A DNA stretch of 64,000 nucleotides from Flavobacterium sp. (GCF_027531905.1 NZ_JAPZSU010000016.1:62001-126000), one strand, 5' to 3'. Counted from the stretch's first letter, positions 1 to 10,872 are shown. Numbers and translations: made by a program. Notes: generated by a model from the sequence alone, not told the origin.

Positions 1-2120
1 GTTATTTTTTCTACTTCTGGAGTGTCGATAAAGGCGCATTGTACACGAACCACATCGTTACCATTGGTGTATAATAAATCCCCTCTACCAATCAATTGGT
101 CAGCGCCTTGTGTATCTAAAATGGTTCTAGAGTCAATTTTTGAAGTTACTCTAAAAGCGATACGAGCTGGGAAGTTGGCTTTGATCAAACCCGTAATTAC
201 ATTCACCGAAGGTCTTTGCGTAGCGATAATCAAATGGATTCCGATAGCACGAGCCAATTGAGCCAAACGCGCAATAGGAACTTCTACTTCTTTACCAGCC
301 GTCATAATTAAGTCGGCAAACTCGTCGACTACCAATACGATGTAAGGTAAAAAACGGTGTCCCAATTCTGGATTTAACTTTCTAGACTTGAACTTTTCGT
401 TGTATTCTTTGATGTTGCGCACCATAGCGTCTTTTAACAACGAATAACGATTGTCCATTTCAACGCAAAGTGAGTTTAAGGTAGCAACAACTTTCGCATT
501 ATCAGTAATAATGGCGTCTTCGGTATCGGGTAATTTGGCTAAATAATGTCTTTCTATTTTATTAAAAAGGGTAAGCTCTACTTTTTTAGGGTCTACCAAA
601 ACGAATTTCACTTCGGCTGGATGTTTTTTGTACAAAAGAGAGGTCAATACAGCATTTAATCCTACCGATTTTCCTTGTCCAGTAGCACCCGCCATCAATA
701 AGTGAGGCATTTTTGCCAAATCGACTACAAAAGTTTCATTAGAAATGGTTTTTCCTAAAGCAATTGGTAATTCCATTTCGGCTTCTTGAAATTTAGCCGA
801 CCCAATAACACTTTTCATAGAAACCATAGTTGGATTCTTGTTCGGAACCTCGATACCAATAGTTCCTTTTCCAGGAATTGGCGCAATGATACGAATTCCA
901 AGTGCGGATAAAGACAAGGCAATATCGTCCTCTAAACTTTTGATTTTTGAAATTCTGATCCCTGCTTCTGGAACAATCTCATATAAGGTAACCGATGGTC
1001 CAACCGTTGCTTTAATTTGAGCAATTTCAATTTTGTAATTGCGTAAAGTATCAACAATTCTATTTTTGTTTTCTTCTAATTCTTCCTGATTGATAGTGAT
1101 TCCTCCAGTAGAATATTCTTTTAACAAATCAATCGTTGGGTATTTATAATGTGATAAATCCAACGTTGGGTCGAATAAACCAAAATCAGAAACCAAGCGT
1201 GAGGCAAGATTTTCTTCGATAATGTCTTCTTCGGCTGCTTTTTCAATTACAAAAGCGTCGTCGTTCGTCGTAATTACTTCATTTGGAATTGGACTAACTA
1301 CGGGTTGCGGTTTCAATTGAGGTTCCAAATTAATCTCCGAAGCACTACTAATAGTAGGTTTTAAAGCTTCTTTGTTAATTTCGAATTGTGAACCTGATGT
1401 TTTAAGATGAATGGTGTCTTCTAAATCTTCTTCCTCTTCAATGGCAAATTCTTCTAAATTGTAAGCATTCGAAGTTTCTTTCGGAAAAGGATTATTGGCT
1501 ATTTCATCTTTAATTTCTTCTTTGGTGGAATGAAATATGTTTTGAATTTTTTCTGGCGATATTTTTATTTTGAAAATTAAGTAAATCAAAATACCGAAAA
1601 TCAACACCAATAAGGTACCTGTTTTTCCGATATAATCTTGAAAAAATAAATTAAGTTCATAGCCTACTGTTCCTGCTAATTCTGGTACAGAAGTCGCAAA
1701 GAAGCCAAATAAAACGGATAGAATTACAATCAAAAACAAGTCCCAAAACCAAATGTTTTTGAGTTTTTTTAATTTTAAATCTAAAAATAAAAATAGACCT
1801 GTCAAGAAAAACAAGCGAACCAATAAAAAGGAAGCGATTCCAAATCCTTTATAGATTAGGGCATCAGCAAGAAAAGCTCCAATTTTTCCTAACCAATTTT
1901 GCACCACTTCGTTCCTGTCGGCTATACTATTGATAGCACTTTGATCCTCTTGTCCATACAGGAAAAAGGAAACAAATGCAATTAGTAATCCAACAGAAAA
2001 TAGCACTAGCAAACTACCTATGATGAGTTTGTTTTGCTTGGATAGCTCCCAAAATTTTACCTTGGGAGTTGCCGAATTAGAAGGGGTTTCTGGAGTATTT
2101 TTTTTACTTGTTTTTGCCAT
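1..2120 (-). CDS. ftsK: DNA translocase FtsK/SpoIIIE, 3' end beyond window
   Basis: This is an ATP-driven DNA pump that acts at the division septum, clearing and resolving chromosome termini. About 706 codons are visible, starting with MAKTSKK at 2120. Hydrophobic segments between about residues 28 and 190 form the membrane anchor. An acidic linker follows, then the RecA-like motor. The Walker A motif GATGQGKS is near residue 475, and a Walker B-like stretch (VLVVDEFADL) and the ATQRPSVNVITG segment come later. The C-terminal gamma/DNA-reading part lies past base 1, so the truncation is only the window edge. It starts 18 bases after dgkA, so tpx, dgkA and ftsK probably share a transcript. The family call is very secure. 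Confidence 0.95.
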   Translation of the reverse strand, partial: MAKTSKKNTPETPSNSATPKVKFWELSKQNKLIIGSLLVLFSVGLLIAFVSFFLYGQEDQSAINSIADRNEVVQNWLGKIGAFLADALIYKGFGIASFLLVRLFFLTGLFLFLDLKLKKLKNIWFWDLFLIVILSVLFGFFATSVPELAGTVGYELNLFFQDYIGKTGTLLVLIFGILIYLIFKIKISPEKIQNIFHSTKEEIKDEIANNPFPKETSNAYNLEEFAIEEEEDLEDTIHLKTSGSQFEINKEALKPTISSASEINLEPQLKPQPVVSPIPNEVITTNDDAFVIEKAAEEDIIEENLASRLVSDFGLFDPTLDLSHYKYPTIDLLKEYSTGGITINQEELEENKNRIVDTLRNYKIEIAQIKATVGPSVTLYEIVPEAGIRISKIKSLEDDIALSLSALGIRIIAPIPGKGTIGIEVPNKNPTMVSMKSVIGSAKFQEAEMELPIALGKTISNETFVVDLAKMPHLLMAGATGQGKSVGLNAVLTSLLYKKHPAEVKFVLVDPKKVELTLFNKIERHYLAKLPDTEDAIITDNAKVVATLNSLCVEMDNRYSLLKDAMVRNIKEYNEKFKSRKLNPELGHRFLPYIVLVVDEFADLIMTAGKEVEVPIARLAQLARAIGIHLIIATQRPSVNVITGLIKANFPARIAFRVTSKIDSRTILDTQGADQLIGRGDLLYTNGNDVVRVQCAFIDTPEVEKI

Positions 2121-2138
2121 TCTTTTTTTGAAGTAAGC

Positions 2139-2513
2139 CTATGTAAATTTTGGAACGTAAATGATTAAACCTATAATTATAGCTGTAATTGCTGCAAAGA
2201 AAACAGACCCTGCAGCAATATCTTTGATAAATCCTATTCTTTGACTGTAATTTGGATGAATGAAGTCGGCTATTTTTTCTACAGCGGTGTTCAGTCCTTC
2301 TACGCTCATAACTAAGCCAATCGCAAAGGTTTGAAACAACCATTCTGTAGCAGAAATATTCATTATAAATCCTAAAATGCTAATGAGTATTCCGATAGAA
2401 AACTGAACCATTATGCTGTGTTCAGTACTGATTAATTTTATTGCTCCTTTAAGAGCATAGGTAACACTTTTTAATCTTCCGGTTACAAAAGAATTGTCTT
2501 TTTGAAATTCCAT
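2139..2513 (-). CDS. dgkA: Diacylglycerol kinase family membrane protein (undecaprenol kinase type)
   Basis: This is a small integral membrane lipid kinase of 124 residues, the usual length for the prokaryotic DgkA family. It phosphorylates diacylglycerol, or in many non-enteric bacteria undecaprenol, in the inner membrane. Three hydrophobic helices are visible, along with the family signature EGLNTAVEKIADF and the following KDIAAGSV segment. These hold the acidic and Asn residues of the active site. It lies 7 bases downstream of tpx and 18 bases upstream of ftsK on the same strand. The real lipid substrate cannot be read from the sequence. Confidence 0.9.
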   Translation of the reverse strand: MEFQKDNSFVTGRLKSVTYALKGAIKLISTEHSIMVQFSIGILISILGFIMNISATEWLFQTFAIGLVMSVEGLNTAVEKIADFIHPNYSQRIGFIKDIAAGSVFFAAITAIIIGLIIYVPKFT

Positions 2514-2520
2514 AAATGTA

Positions 2521-3018
2521 TTATAGCGCTGCTAAAGCTGCTTCATAATTAGGTTCGTTAGCGATTTCAGCTACTTGTTCAGTATGCGTAATCACACCGT
2601 TTTCGTCTAAAACAATAATTACTCTAGAGTGCAATCCAGCTAAAGGACCGTCAGTGATTTCTAAACCATTGGTTTTACCAAAACTACCTTCTTGAAAATC
2701 GGATAAATTCACTACGTTTTCTAAACCTTCGGCACCACAAAAACGTTTTTGAGCAAATGGCAAATCTCTAGAGATACATAAAACTATTGTATTTTCTAAT
2801 GTGCTAGCACTTTCGTTGAATTTTCTAACAGATGTAGCACAAGTTCCAGTATCGATACTTGGAAAAATATTTAAAACCAATTTTTTACCAGCAAAATCAG
2901 CCAATGTAGCTACTGATAAATCATTTTTGATTAGTTTGAAATCTACTAATTTGCTTCCTACTTGAGGAAGTTCGCCTGAAGTGTGAATTGGGTTTCCACC
3001 TAATGTTACTGTCGCCAT
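2521..3018 (-). CDS. tpx: Thiol peroxidase (2-Cys peroxiredoxin, Tpx)
   Basis: This 165-residue protein reduces hydrogen and alkyl peroxides using thioredoxin. The peroxidatic cysteine is C60 in SIDTGTCATSVRKFN, and the resolving cysteine is C94 in KRFCGAEGL, the spacing expected for atypical 2-Cys Tpx. The start is placed at the ATG giving MATVTLGGNP, the normal family N-terminus. An upstream in-frame ATG at 3042 would add eight Lys/Asn-rich residues. It is divergent from parE and heads the minus-strand group with dgkA and ftsK. The call is secure. Confidence 0.93.
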   Translation of the reverse strand: MATVTLGGNPIHTSGELPQVGSKLVDFKLIKNDLSVATLADFAGKKLVLNIFPSIDTGTCATSVRKFNESASTLENTIVLCISRDLPFAQKRFCGAEGLENVVNLSDFQEGSFGKTNGLEITDGPLAGLHSRVIIVLDENGVITHTEQVAEIANEPNYEAALAAL

Positions 3019-3275
3019 ATCGTTGTTTTTTTTGAGCTTCAAAAGTATGAATTTTTTTTAAGATTTGGTTTCCGTATTCAAGATTTTCCCCAAGATGAAA
3101 TACCTTGTAGGTTCTTTTGTTTGCTAGCAAAATGAATTAGTAGGCTTTTTTTAGCACTAAAGTCACTCGTTTTGAAGCTGTTTTTAGATCCTTTTTTTAA
3201 AATAAAAATTAAAGAGTCTCGCCTTTCATTTTTTGGAGATATATGCTATATTGCATGAAAATCCAAAATTGGTTT

Positions 3276-5138
3276 ATGGTTGAGCAAAATATTTATAATG
3301 AAGACAATATACGTTCTCTCGATTGGAAAGAACACATCCGGATGCGTCCCGGAATGTATATCGGAAAGCTTGGTGACGGTTCTTCGCCGGATGACGGTAT
3401 TTATATTCTTTTAAAAGAAGTATTAGACAACTGTATTGATGAGTTCGTAATGGGCGCTGGAAAATCTATCGAAGTGACCATTAAAGACAAAACGGTTGCG
3501 GTTCGCGATTATGGTCGAGGGATTCCTTTAGGGAAGGTAATCGACGTAGTTTCCAAAATGAATACTGGTGGAAAGTACGATTCTTTGGCGTTTAAGAAAT
3601 CTGTTGGATTGAATGGAGTAGGAACCAAGGCGGTGAATGCTTTATCGACTTATTTTAGAGTTGAATCGGTTCGTGATGAGAAGCAAAAAGCAGCTGAGTT
3701 TTCGGGAGGGAATTTGGTTTTAGAAGAAGATATCATCGAAACCACCAAGCGTAAAGGAACCAAGGTTACTTTTATTCCTGATGAAGCCATCTTCAAAAAC
3801 TATAAATTCAGAAATGAGTATATAGTAAAAATGCTTAAAAACTATTGTTACCTAAATACGGGGTTAACAATTATCTATAACGGTGAAAAATATTTTTCTG
3901 AAAATGGATTGAAAGATTTATTAGATGAAAATATTGCAGAGGAAGATATGGTGTATCCAATTATTCATCTTAAAGGGGATGATATTGAGATTGCAATGAC
4001 CCATAGTAAATCGCAATACAGCGAGGAATACCATTCTTTTGTAAACGGTCAAAATACGACGCAAGGTGGAACGCATCTTGTAGCTTTTAGAGAAGCCGTA
4101 GTCAAAACCATACGTGAATTTTACAATAAAACCTTCGACCCTTCGGATATTCGTAAATCCATTGTGAGTGCGGTTAGTATCAAGGTAATGGAACCTGTTT
4201 TTGAATCCCAAACCAAAACGAAATTAGGTTCTACGGATATGGGTTCTGAACCAGGAATGGCATCGGTGAGAACGTTTGTGAATGACTTTGTGAAAAATAA
4301 ATTAGACAATTTTTTACACAAAAATCCAGAAACAGCCGATTTGTTGCTTCGAAAAATTCTACAAGCCGAGCGCGAGCGTAAAGAATTATCAGGCATTCGA
4401 AAATTAGCGAAAGACCGAGCTAAAAAAGCCAGTTTGCACAATAAGAAGTTGAGAGACTGTCGTGTGCATTTACCAGACATCAAAAATCCAAGATATTTAG
4501 AAAGTACGTTGTTTATCACCGAGGGAGATTCGGCTTCGGGGTCGATTACCAAATCGCGTGATGTGAATACACAAGCGGTTTTTAGTTTGCGAGGAAAGCC
4601 TTTGAATTCTTACGGAATGAGTAAGAAGATTGTGTATGAAAATGAAGAATTCAATTTGTTGCAAGCGGCTTTGAATATCGAAGAAGATATGGGTGACTTG
4701 CGCTACAACAATATTGTAATTGCAACCGATGCCGATGTCGATGGAATGCACATTCGCTTGTTGTTGATTACCTTTTTCTTGCAATTTTTCCCTGAATTAA
4801 TTAAAGAAGGGCATTTGTATATTTTGCAAACGCCACTTTTTAGAGTTCGAAATAAAAAAGAAACGATTTATTGCTACTCTGATGAAGAGCGCAGGGATGC
4901 CATTGAAAAATTAAAACCCAAACCAGAAATTACGCGATTTAAAGGACTCGGGGAAATTTCGCCAGATGAGTTCAAAAATTTCATTGGAGAAACCATCCGA
5001 TTGGATCCTATTATGATGGATAAAAACACATCAATTGAGCAATTATTGTCTTTTTATATGGGTAAAAATACCCCAGACCGTCAAGAGTTTATCATCAAAA
5101 ACTTGAAGGTAGATTTGGATGTAATTGAGAAAGAGTAA
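3276..5138 (+). CDS. parE: DNA topoisomerase IV subunit B (ParE/GyrB-type ATPase)
   Basis: This is the ATPase subunit of a type II topoisomerase that decatenates daughter chromosomes together with ParC. It has 620 residues. The GHKL ATPase has E48 and N52 in [13 protein letters not shown], and the glycine loop [12 protein letters not shown] follows near residue 115. The TOPRIM metal site has [10 protein letters not shown] near 415 and [10 protein letters not shown] near 490. The start at 3276 ([11 protein letters not shown]) fits the family best; earlier in-frame ATGs at 3243 and 3255 are possible. Unlike the usual adjacent arrangement, parC is separated from it by a small membrane gene and a broken nuclease gene. 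Confidence 0.95.
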   Translation: MVEQNIYNEDNIRSLDWKEHIRMRPGMYIGKLGDGSSPDDGIYILLKEVLDNCIDEFVMGAGKSIEVTIKDKTVAVRDYGRGIPLGKVIDVVSKMNTGGKYDSLAFKKSVGLNGVGTKAVNALSTYFRVESVRDEKQKAAEFSGGNLVLEEDIIETTKRKGTKVTFIPDEAIFKNYKFRNEYIVKMLKNYCYLNTGLTIIYNGEKYFSENGLKDLLDENIAEEDMVYPIIHLKGDDIEIAMTHSKSQYSEEYHSFVNGQNTTQGGTHLVAFREAVVKTIREFYNKTFDPSDIRKSIVSAVSIKVMEPVFESQTKTKLGSTDMGSEPGMASVRTFVNDFVKNKLDNFLHKNPETADLLLRKILQAERERKELSGIRKLAKDRAKKASLHNKKLRDCRVHLPDIKNPRYLESTLFITEGDSASGSITKSRDVNTQAVFSLRGKPLNSYGMSKKIVYENEEFNLLQAALNIEEDMGDLRYNNIVIATDADVDGMHIRLLLITFFLQFFPELIKEGHLYILQTPLFRVRNKKETIYCYSDEERRDAIEKLKPKPEITRFKGLGEISPDEFKNFIGETIRLDPIMMDKNTSIEQLLSFYMGKNTPDRQEFIIKNLKVDLDVIEKE

Positions 5139-5148
5139 TATTTTAGAA

Positions 5149-5331
5149 ATGAATAAAAAAACGTTAATACTCATTATTTTAGCTTTTGCCATAGGTTTTG
5201 GTGGGACATTTTTTGTTATCAAAAGCAATGATCACGTAGAGTGTGAGACTACTACCAAAAGAGTCAAAGATAAAAACGGAATTTGGGTAACCATAGAAGA
5301 ACATATTTGCAAAGAAAAGTATTCTATTTAG
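5149..5331 (+). CDS. Small single-pass membrane protein, function unknown
   Basis: This is a 60-residue protein, not recognised. Residues 5-25 are strongly hydrophobic (LILIILAFAIGFGGTFFVI). The rest is a short extracytoplasmic tail with two cysteines (HVECE and EHICK) and several charged residues. It starts 10 bases after the parE stop, which suggests co-transcription. The ATG at 5149 is chosen because it leaves the membrane segment right at the N-terminus; an in-frame ATG at 5125 would overlap parE. Confidence 0.6.
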   Translation: MNKKTLILIILAFAIGFGGTFFVIKSNDHVECETTTKRVKDKNGIWVTIEEHICKEKYSI

Positions 5332-5413
5332 TGAACTTCAATTTAACTTTTTTAGTTGTGACAAATGACTCCAACTAGATAAAGTTCCAATAGTAAAATT
5401 TTGTTTCTGTTTA

Positions 5414-6579
5414 ATGGAAGACATTGAAAATATATCAATTCAAATAGAGAATATTCATTCTTATTTCAGCGATTACGCAAATCGTCAGGTCAATTATGCG
5501 TATACATTGCGTAATTGGTTGATTGGTATGTATTTGTTTCAAATTGAACAAAAGGGAAAAGAAAGGGCTGAATATGGTGAAAAAATATATAAGAATTTAG
5601 CAAAAAAATTAAAAGAGAAAAACATAAAGGGTATGTCCTTTATGATGTTGCATAGTTTTAAAAACTTCTTTTTGACCTATCCCTCAATTATTCAATTAGT
5701 CACCGAGCAGTTTCAAAATTTTGAAAATGAAAAGCTTGTAATTATCCAATCAATGATTGGAGAATTCAATTTAGAAAAAAAAGCCATTCGACATTCAGTA
5801 ATTGAACAAACTAGAAGTAAAGAAGAGGTAAAATCTATTGCAGTCGAAAATCCGGGTCTATTCATTAGTAAAATAAGTTTTACACATATATTAGAGTTTA
5901 TTAAAATAGAAAATGCTTTACAAAGAAGTTTTTATGAAATTCAGACTGTAAAAAACAATTGGACGGTTAGACAACTTCAACGAGAAGTAAATTCACTGCT
6001 CTACGAGCGAATTGGATTGAGTACCAATAAAGGAGTACTTTTAGATAAACTTAAAAATGATCATTTTAGTACTTTTTCTGACATAGTAAAAAATCCTTAT
6101 ATTCTAGAATTCTTGAATATTCCTGAGATATCCTCTTATTCAGAAAATGATTTAGAACAAAGTATTATCAATCATTTGCAACAATTTTTGATAGAATTGG
6201 GACGCGGATTTTGTTTTGAAGCGAGGCAAAAAAGAATTTCATTAATAACAAGCATTACAGAATAGATTTGGTTTTCTATCATCGAATTCTAAAATGCCAT
6301 ATATTAATTGATTTGAAAATCGGAGAGTTTGACCATTCAGATGCTGGACAAATGAATCTTTATTTGAATTATTTCAAAGAAAATGAAAGGACAGAAAACG
6401 ATAATCCTCCTATAGGTATTATTTTATGCAGTCAAAGAGATGCTGCTTTGGTACATTATGCTACGGGTGGATTATCACAAGAAGTTTTTGTAAGCAAATA
6501 TAAATTACAACTTCCAACAGAGGAAGAACTTAAAGAATTAATTAAGAGCGATGTGGAATCTTTTCAAAATAGCGATTAA
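5414..6579 (+). pseudogene. Frameshifted DUF1016/YhcG-type PDDEXK nuclease gene
   Basis: Two adjacent frames together encode one DUF1016-family protein. Bases 5414-6265 give the helical N-terminal YhcG_N-like domain, about 283 residues. The frame that continues to 6579 gives the PDDEXK nuclease-like domain, with LIDLKIGEFDHSDAGQMN and the family tail ATGGLSQEVFVSKY. Adding one T near 6242 restores ISFNNKHYRIDLVFYHRI across the break, as expected for the intact family. The shift is therefore a single-base deletion rather than two genes. The product, if intact, would be a predicted nuclease of unclear role, often found in variable genome regions. It sits between parE and parC, where such a gene is not normally found. 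Confidence 0.8.
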
Positions 6580-6590
6580 ATATACCATAA

Positions 6591-9296
6591 ATGAAAGACG
6601 AAGAAGAAGATAACATCCTTTCCAACGAAGACGAAAACAACGACGCCAGTTTTGATGCCAATGATCAAGAAGGGTTCGATGACATTTCGACTTCAAGTGG
6701 GATGCACCATTTTTACGAAAATAATGCAGACGAGCACGATACCATTACCAAAGTTACAGGAATGTACAAAGATTGGTTTTTGGATTATGCTTCGTATGTA
6801 ATCTTAGAACGTGCCGTACCCGCTATCGAAGACGGATTCAAGCCGGTACAACGCCGTATTATGCATTCGTTAAAAGAATTAGACGACGGTCGTTATAACA
6901 AAGTAGCGAATGTGGTGGGACACACTATGCAATACCATCCTCACGGGGATCAGAGTATTGCTGATGCTATGGTGCAAATTGGTCAAAAAGATTTATTGAT
7001 TGACTGCCAAGGAAACTGGGGTAATATTTTAACAGGCGATGGCGCAGCTGCTTCTCGTTATATTGAGGCGCGTTTGTCCAAATTTGCGTTAGAGGTATTG
7101 TATTCGCCTAAAATTACAGATTGGGGTGTATCGTATGACGGTCGTCGTGCAGAACCGAATAATCTTCCCGTGAAGTTTCCGTTGCTTTTGGCACAAGGAG
7201 CAGAGGGAATCGCGGTGGGTCTTTCTACCAAAGTGTTGCCTCATAACTTCAATGAGTTAATTGATGCTTCTATAAAAATTCTGAAAGGAAAACCTTTTAC
7301 TTTATATCCAGATTTTCAAACCGCTGGGATTGCGGATGTATCGAATTACAACGATGGTATGCGTGGCGGACGTGTGCGTGTGCGTGCCAAGATTAGTCAG
7401 TTGGACAAAAACACCTTGGTGATTACCCAAATTCCGTTTTCGACCAATACGTCTAGTTTGATTGATAGTATTTTGAAAGCTAACGAAAAAGGGAAAATCA
7501 AGATCAAAAAAATCGAAGATAACACTGCTGCCGAGGTTGAGATTTTAATCCATCTTTTCCCGGGTGTTTCTCCTGATAAAACCATCGATGCCTTGTTCGC
7601 TTTTACTGCTTGCGAAACGTCTGTGGCGCCATTAGGTTGTGTGATTGAAGACAACAAACCGCTTTTTATCGGGGTTTCGGATATGTTGAAAATTTCGACA
7701 GAGCGCACGGTAGATTTATTGCGTCAAGAACTCGAAATTCAATTAGAAGAATTAAAAAACAAATGGCATTTTGCTACACTTGAAAAGATTTTCATTCGTG
7801 AAGAAATGTACATTGATTTCAAATTGTATTCGGACAGAGAAGCGTTGTACAAATACATGTACGATCGTTTTGATCCTTTCAAAGCGTCCTTTGTGAGAGA
7901 AATTAACGATGATGATTTGCAAAAACTAACGCAAATCCCAATGATTCGAATCACGCGTTTTGACTCTGATAAAGCCGATGATTTCATTGCGAAATTAGAG
8001 GACGAAATGAAGGAAGTACAACATCATTTGGATCATATCATCGATTTTGCGATAGCTTATTTTGCCAAGCTTAAAGAAAAATACGGTAAAGGAAGAGAAC
8101 GCCAAACCGAACTCCGCATTTTTGATGACATCGAAGCTACCAAAGTGGTTTTGCGTAATACCAAATTATACGTCAATCGCGAAGAAGGATTTGTGGGAAC
8201 TAGCTTGAAAAAAGATGAATATGTGGTGGATTGTTCTGATATCGATGATGTAATTGTTTTTCTACGTAATGGAACGATGATGATTACCAAAGTCGATGCT
8301 AAGACATTTGTGGGTAAAGACATTATTCACGTTGCTATTTTTGATAAAGGCGATAAACGCACGATTTATAATTTGATTTATCGTGATGGAAAATCGGGTC
8401 CGTCTTACATTAAACGATTCAATGTTTCAGGCGTTACTAGAGATAAAGCCTACGATTTAACCAATGGAGCTGCAGGTTCTCAAATTCTTTATTTTTCTTG
8501 CAATCCAAATGGTGAAGCGGAGGTAATTAATATCATCCTACGTCAAGTTGGTAGTATCAAAAAACTCAAATTTGATATTGATTTCGCCAAATTAGCTATC
8601 AAAGGAAGAGCTTCCAAAGGAAATTTGGTCACCAAATATCCAATCAAGAAAATTGAATTAAAAGAGAAAGGGATATCTACTTTATTACCAAGAAAAGTTT
8701 GGTTTGACGATACGGTACAGCGCTTAAATGTGGATGGAAGAGGCGAGTTGTTGGGCGAATTTAGACCAAGCGACAAATTATTAGTCATTTCTCAAGCTGG
8801 AAAACTCAAGGTTATTATACCTGAATTGTCTACTCATTTTGATGAAGATATGATTGTTTTAGAGAAATGGAATCCTAAAAAACCGATTTCTGCGATTTAT
8901 TTTGATGGCGAAAAAGAACGATATTTTATCAAGCGTTTCTTAGTGGAGGTTGAGCATAAAGAAGAATCGTTTATTACCGATCATCCGAATTCAAAATTAG
9001 AAATTGTTGCCACCGATTATCGCCCAGTAGCCGAATTGATTTTTGCTAAAGTGAAAGGTGTTCAAAAAGAAAATCAAGTGGTAGACATCGAAAGTTTTAT
9101 TGCGGTAAAAGGCTTTAAGGCTTTAGGAAACCAATTGACAACCGATAAGTTAAAACAAGTGAATTTGCTCGATCCTTTGCCTTATGAAGAGCCAGAAGAA
9201 GAACAACCCGAACCGAATGAAAGTATAGAAGATACTATTGATGATTCTTCTATTCAGTTAGAAGATGATGGACAAGTCACCTTATCTTTAGAATAA
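6591..9296 (+). CDS. parC: DNA topoisomerase IV subunit A (ParC/GyrA-type)
   Basis: This is the DNA-breaking subunit that pairs with ParE, 901 residues. An acidic N-terminal extension precedes the catalytic core. The core includes ASYVILERAVPAIEDGFKP and HPHGDQS, and Tyr157 in AAASRYIEARLSKF is the nucleophile that attaches to DNA. A C-terminal propeller-like region follows, ending in an acidic tail rich in Glu and Pro. Length and features match the Bacteroidota ParC type. It starts 11 bases after the frameshifted nuclease gene and ends at a strong terminator. The call is secure. Confidence 0.95.
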   Translation: MKDEEEDNILSNEDENNDASFDANDQEGFDDISTSSGMHHFYENNADEHDTITKVTGMYKDWFLDYASYVILERAVPAIEDGFKPVQRRIMHSLKELDDGRYNKVANVVGHTMQYHPHGDQSIADAMVQIGQKDLLIDCQGNWGNILTGDGAAASRYIEARLSKFALEVLYSPKITDWGVSYDGRRAEPNNLPVKFPLLLAQGAEGIAVGLSTKVLPHNFNELIDASIKILKGKPFTLYPDFQTAGIADVSNYNDGMRGGRVRVRAKISQLDKNTLVITQIPFSTNTSSLIDSILKANEKGKIKIKKIEDNTAAEVEILIHLFPGVSPDKTIDALFAFTACETSVAPLGCVIEDNKPLFIGVSDMLKISTERTVDLLRQELEIQLEELKNKWHFATLEKIFIREEMYIDFKLYSDREALYKYMYDRFDPFKASFVREINDDDLQKLTQIPMIRITRFDSDKADDFIAKLEDEMKEVQHHLDHIIDFAIAYFAKLKEKYGKGRERQTELRIFDDIEATKVVLRNTKLYVNREEGFVGTSLKKDEYVVDCSDIDDVIVFLRNGTMMITKVDAKTFVGKDIIHVAIFDKGDKRTIYNLIYRDGKSGPSYIKRFNVSGVTRDKAYDLTNGAAGSQILYFSCNPNGEAEVINIILRQVGSIKKLKFDIDFAKLAIKGRASKGNLVTKYPIKKIELKEKGISTLLPRKVWFDDTVQRLNVDGRGELLGEFRPSDKLLVISQAGKLKVIIPELSTHFDEDMIVLEKWNPKKPISAIYFDGEKERYFIKRFLVEVEHKEESFITDHPNSKLEIVATDYRPVAELIFAKVKGVQKENQVVDIESFIAVKGFKALGNQLTTDKLKQVNLLDPLPYEEPEEEQPEPNESIEDTIDDSSIQLEDDGQVTLSLE

Positions 9297-9300
9297 TTTA

Positions 9301-9338
9301 AAACCGTTTCCAACTTCAAAAGGAAACGGTTTTTTTAT
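9301..9338 (+). terminator. Rho-independent terminator of parC
   Basis: An 11-base perfect stem AAACCGTTTCC/GGAAACGGTTT with a 10-base loop is followed by a T run, five bases after the parC stop codon. Confidence 0.9.
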
Positions 9339-9423
9339 TATTTTATCCAAGGTATCGCACAATTTTAAGTGAGTCAAAAATACGTTTTTTGAATTCTGAA
9401 GGAGTCTTTGAAAAATGAAGTTT

Positions 9424-10626
9424 TTATTCCTCATCTTCCAATTTAAAAGGATAATCTCCGAATAGCTTAGCCAGTTTTCTAACGGCATAGGTGTTTTTTG
9501 TCATTTTATTTGATAAAGCGATAATCACCACTTTTTCCTTAGGTAAGGTAATATAAGATGAGGTATTCCCGTGCCACCAACCATTATGAAAATAAAAGTT
9601 TTGACCGGTTTCCCAATTGATCATTCTTATTCCAAGACCGTAGTTTTTAGTTCCTTTTCGTTCATTGCTATACGGTTTAAAAACTTGTTCCCATAATCCT
9701 GGTTCCAAGAAGTTTTTAGCATTTCTGGCCAAATCAAATTTTAACAAATCTCTAGGTGTGGAATAAATATTCTTATCGCCGTACACGCCATCCAAAAAAT
9801 CGACACCAATTTCTACCTTATTTGCTTTATAGGAAGGAACGATTCTTTTTTTGTCTTTTTTAATGTCACAAACAAAGGAATGCGTCATGCCTAAAGGTTG
9901 AAACAACATTTTGTCCATGGCTTCTATATACGAAAGCTTGGTTACTTTCTCAATGATTAGTGCAAGCATGGCATAATTAGTATTGCAATAAGCAAAACGA
10001 CTATCGGTTTTGAATTCCAGACCAATGTTTTTTGTCGCCATCAAATCCAAAAGGTCTTGATTGGTTAATGTTTTGTGACGGTCCCAAATATTGCTTTTTC
10101 TGTCTGTAAAATAAGAATAGTTACGCATTCCACTTCGGTGATTTAACAACGTTCTAACAGTAACTTCTGGATAAGGGAAACGATCCAAAATTGTAGTAAC
10201 TTTTTGATCTAAATCGATGCGTTTGGCGTTGACTAATTTTAAAATGACCGTTGCAGTTAAGACCTTACTTACTGAAGCTATGTGCAATGGGGTTTCGCTT
10301 GTAATGGTGTCTTTATCTCTAAAATTGGCTAAGCCATGGTATTTTTCATAAATAATTTGACCATTTTGAGCCACCAAAAAACTTCCATTCATTGAATTGT
10401 TAGGCCAGTTTTTTTGATAAAAAGCATCAATTTTTACTTTTTTTGCGGCTATATAATCAGCAGTTAATTGAGTACTATCTTTGCTAGCAGGTTTTACGAT
10501 TGGAAGTACATTTTTAGGTAATTGAGCGTCTGTTAATTCTACCTTTTTAATTTCTTTTGCACAAGAACTAATTGCCAAAGAAAGGACAAGTAATTGTGCT
10601 ATATTTGCTTTTTTTATAAGAGTCAT
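9424..10626 (-). CDS. Lipoprotein serine hydrolase, class C beta-lactamase fold
   Basis: This 400-residue protein has a lipoprotein signal ending SLAISSC, with Cys22 as the lipidated residue. It is therefore anchored in an envelope membrane. The penicillin-recognising fold is marked by S118-V-S-K121, Y213-C-N215 and an H-N-G motif at 347-349 followed by H352-G353. Family members are esterases, D-peptidases or beta-lactamases, so the substrate cannot be assigned. The start at 10626 gives a proper lipoprotein signal; an upstream ATG at 10689 would add a poor leader. It stands alone, divergent from the LYS1-like gene. Confidence 0.85.
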   Translation of the reverse strand: MTLIKKANIAQLLVLSLAISSCAKEIKKVELTDAQLPKNVLPIVKPASKDSTQLTADYIAAKKVKIDAFYQKNWPNNSMNGSFLVAQNGQIIYEKYHGLANFRDKDTITSETPLHIASVSKVLTATVILKLVNAKRIDLDQKVTTILDRFPYPEVTVRTLLNHRSGMRNYSYFTDRKSNIWDRHKTLTNQDLLDLMATKNIGLEFKTDSRFAYCNTNYAMLALIIEKVTKLSYIEAMDKMLFQPLGMTHSFVCDIKKDKKRIVPSYKANKVEIGVDFLDGVYGDKNIYSTPRDLLKFDLARNAKNFLEPGLWEQVFKPYSNERKGTKNYGLGIRMINWETGQNFYFHNGWWHGNTSSYITLPKEKVVIIALSNKMTKNTYAVRKLAKLFGDYPFKLEDEE

Positions 10627-10872
10627 GGGGTGTAAATTGTGACAACAAATATATAGAATCAAATACTTTTTGTATCTAGTTTTTTTCAAAATATTGCTTC
10701 TTTTGAGTTATTGAAGACACGTGCTAAGTATAGTGTATTGGAGTTCAATAATTAATGTTTTTATGTTTTGATAATACTGTACAAAAATCAGGTGTTTTTG
10801 ATTTAAATTGTTATATTTGTAACAATTTAATTGAATAAAGTTAAATAATAATGTAATTTAAATACTGTAAAA

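Noticed and set aside
6268..6579. Independent small nuclease gene starting at TTG
   Set aside because: It is the C-terminal half of the DUF1016 protein, separated only by a one-base frameshift.
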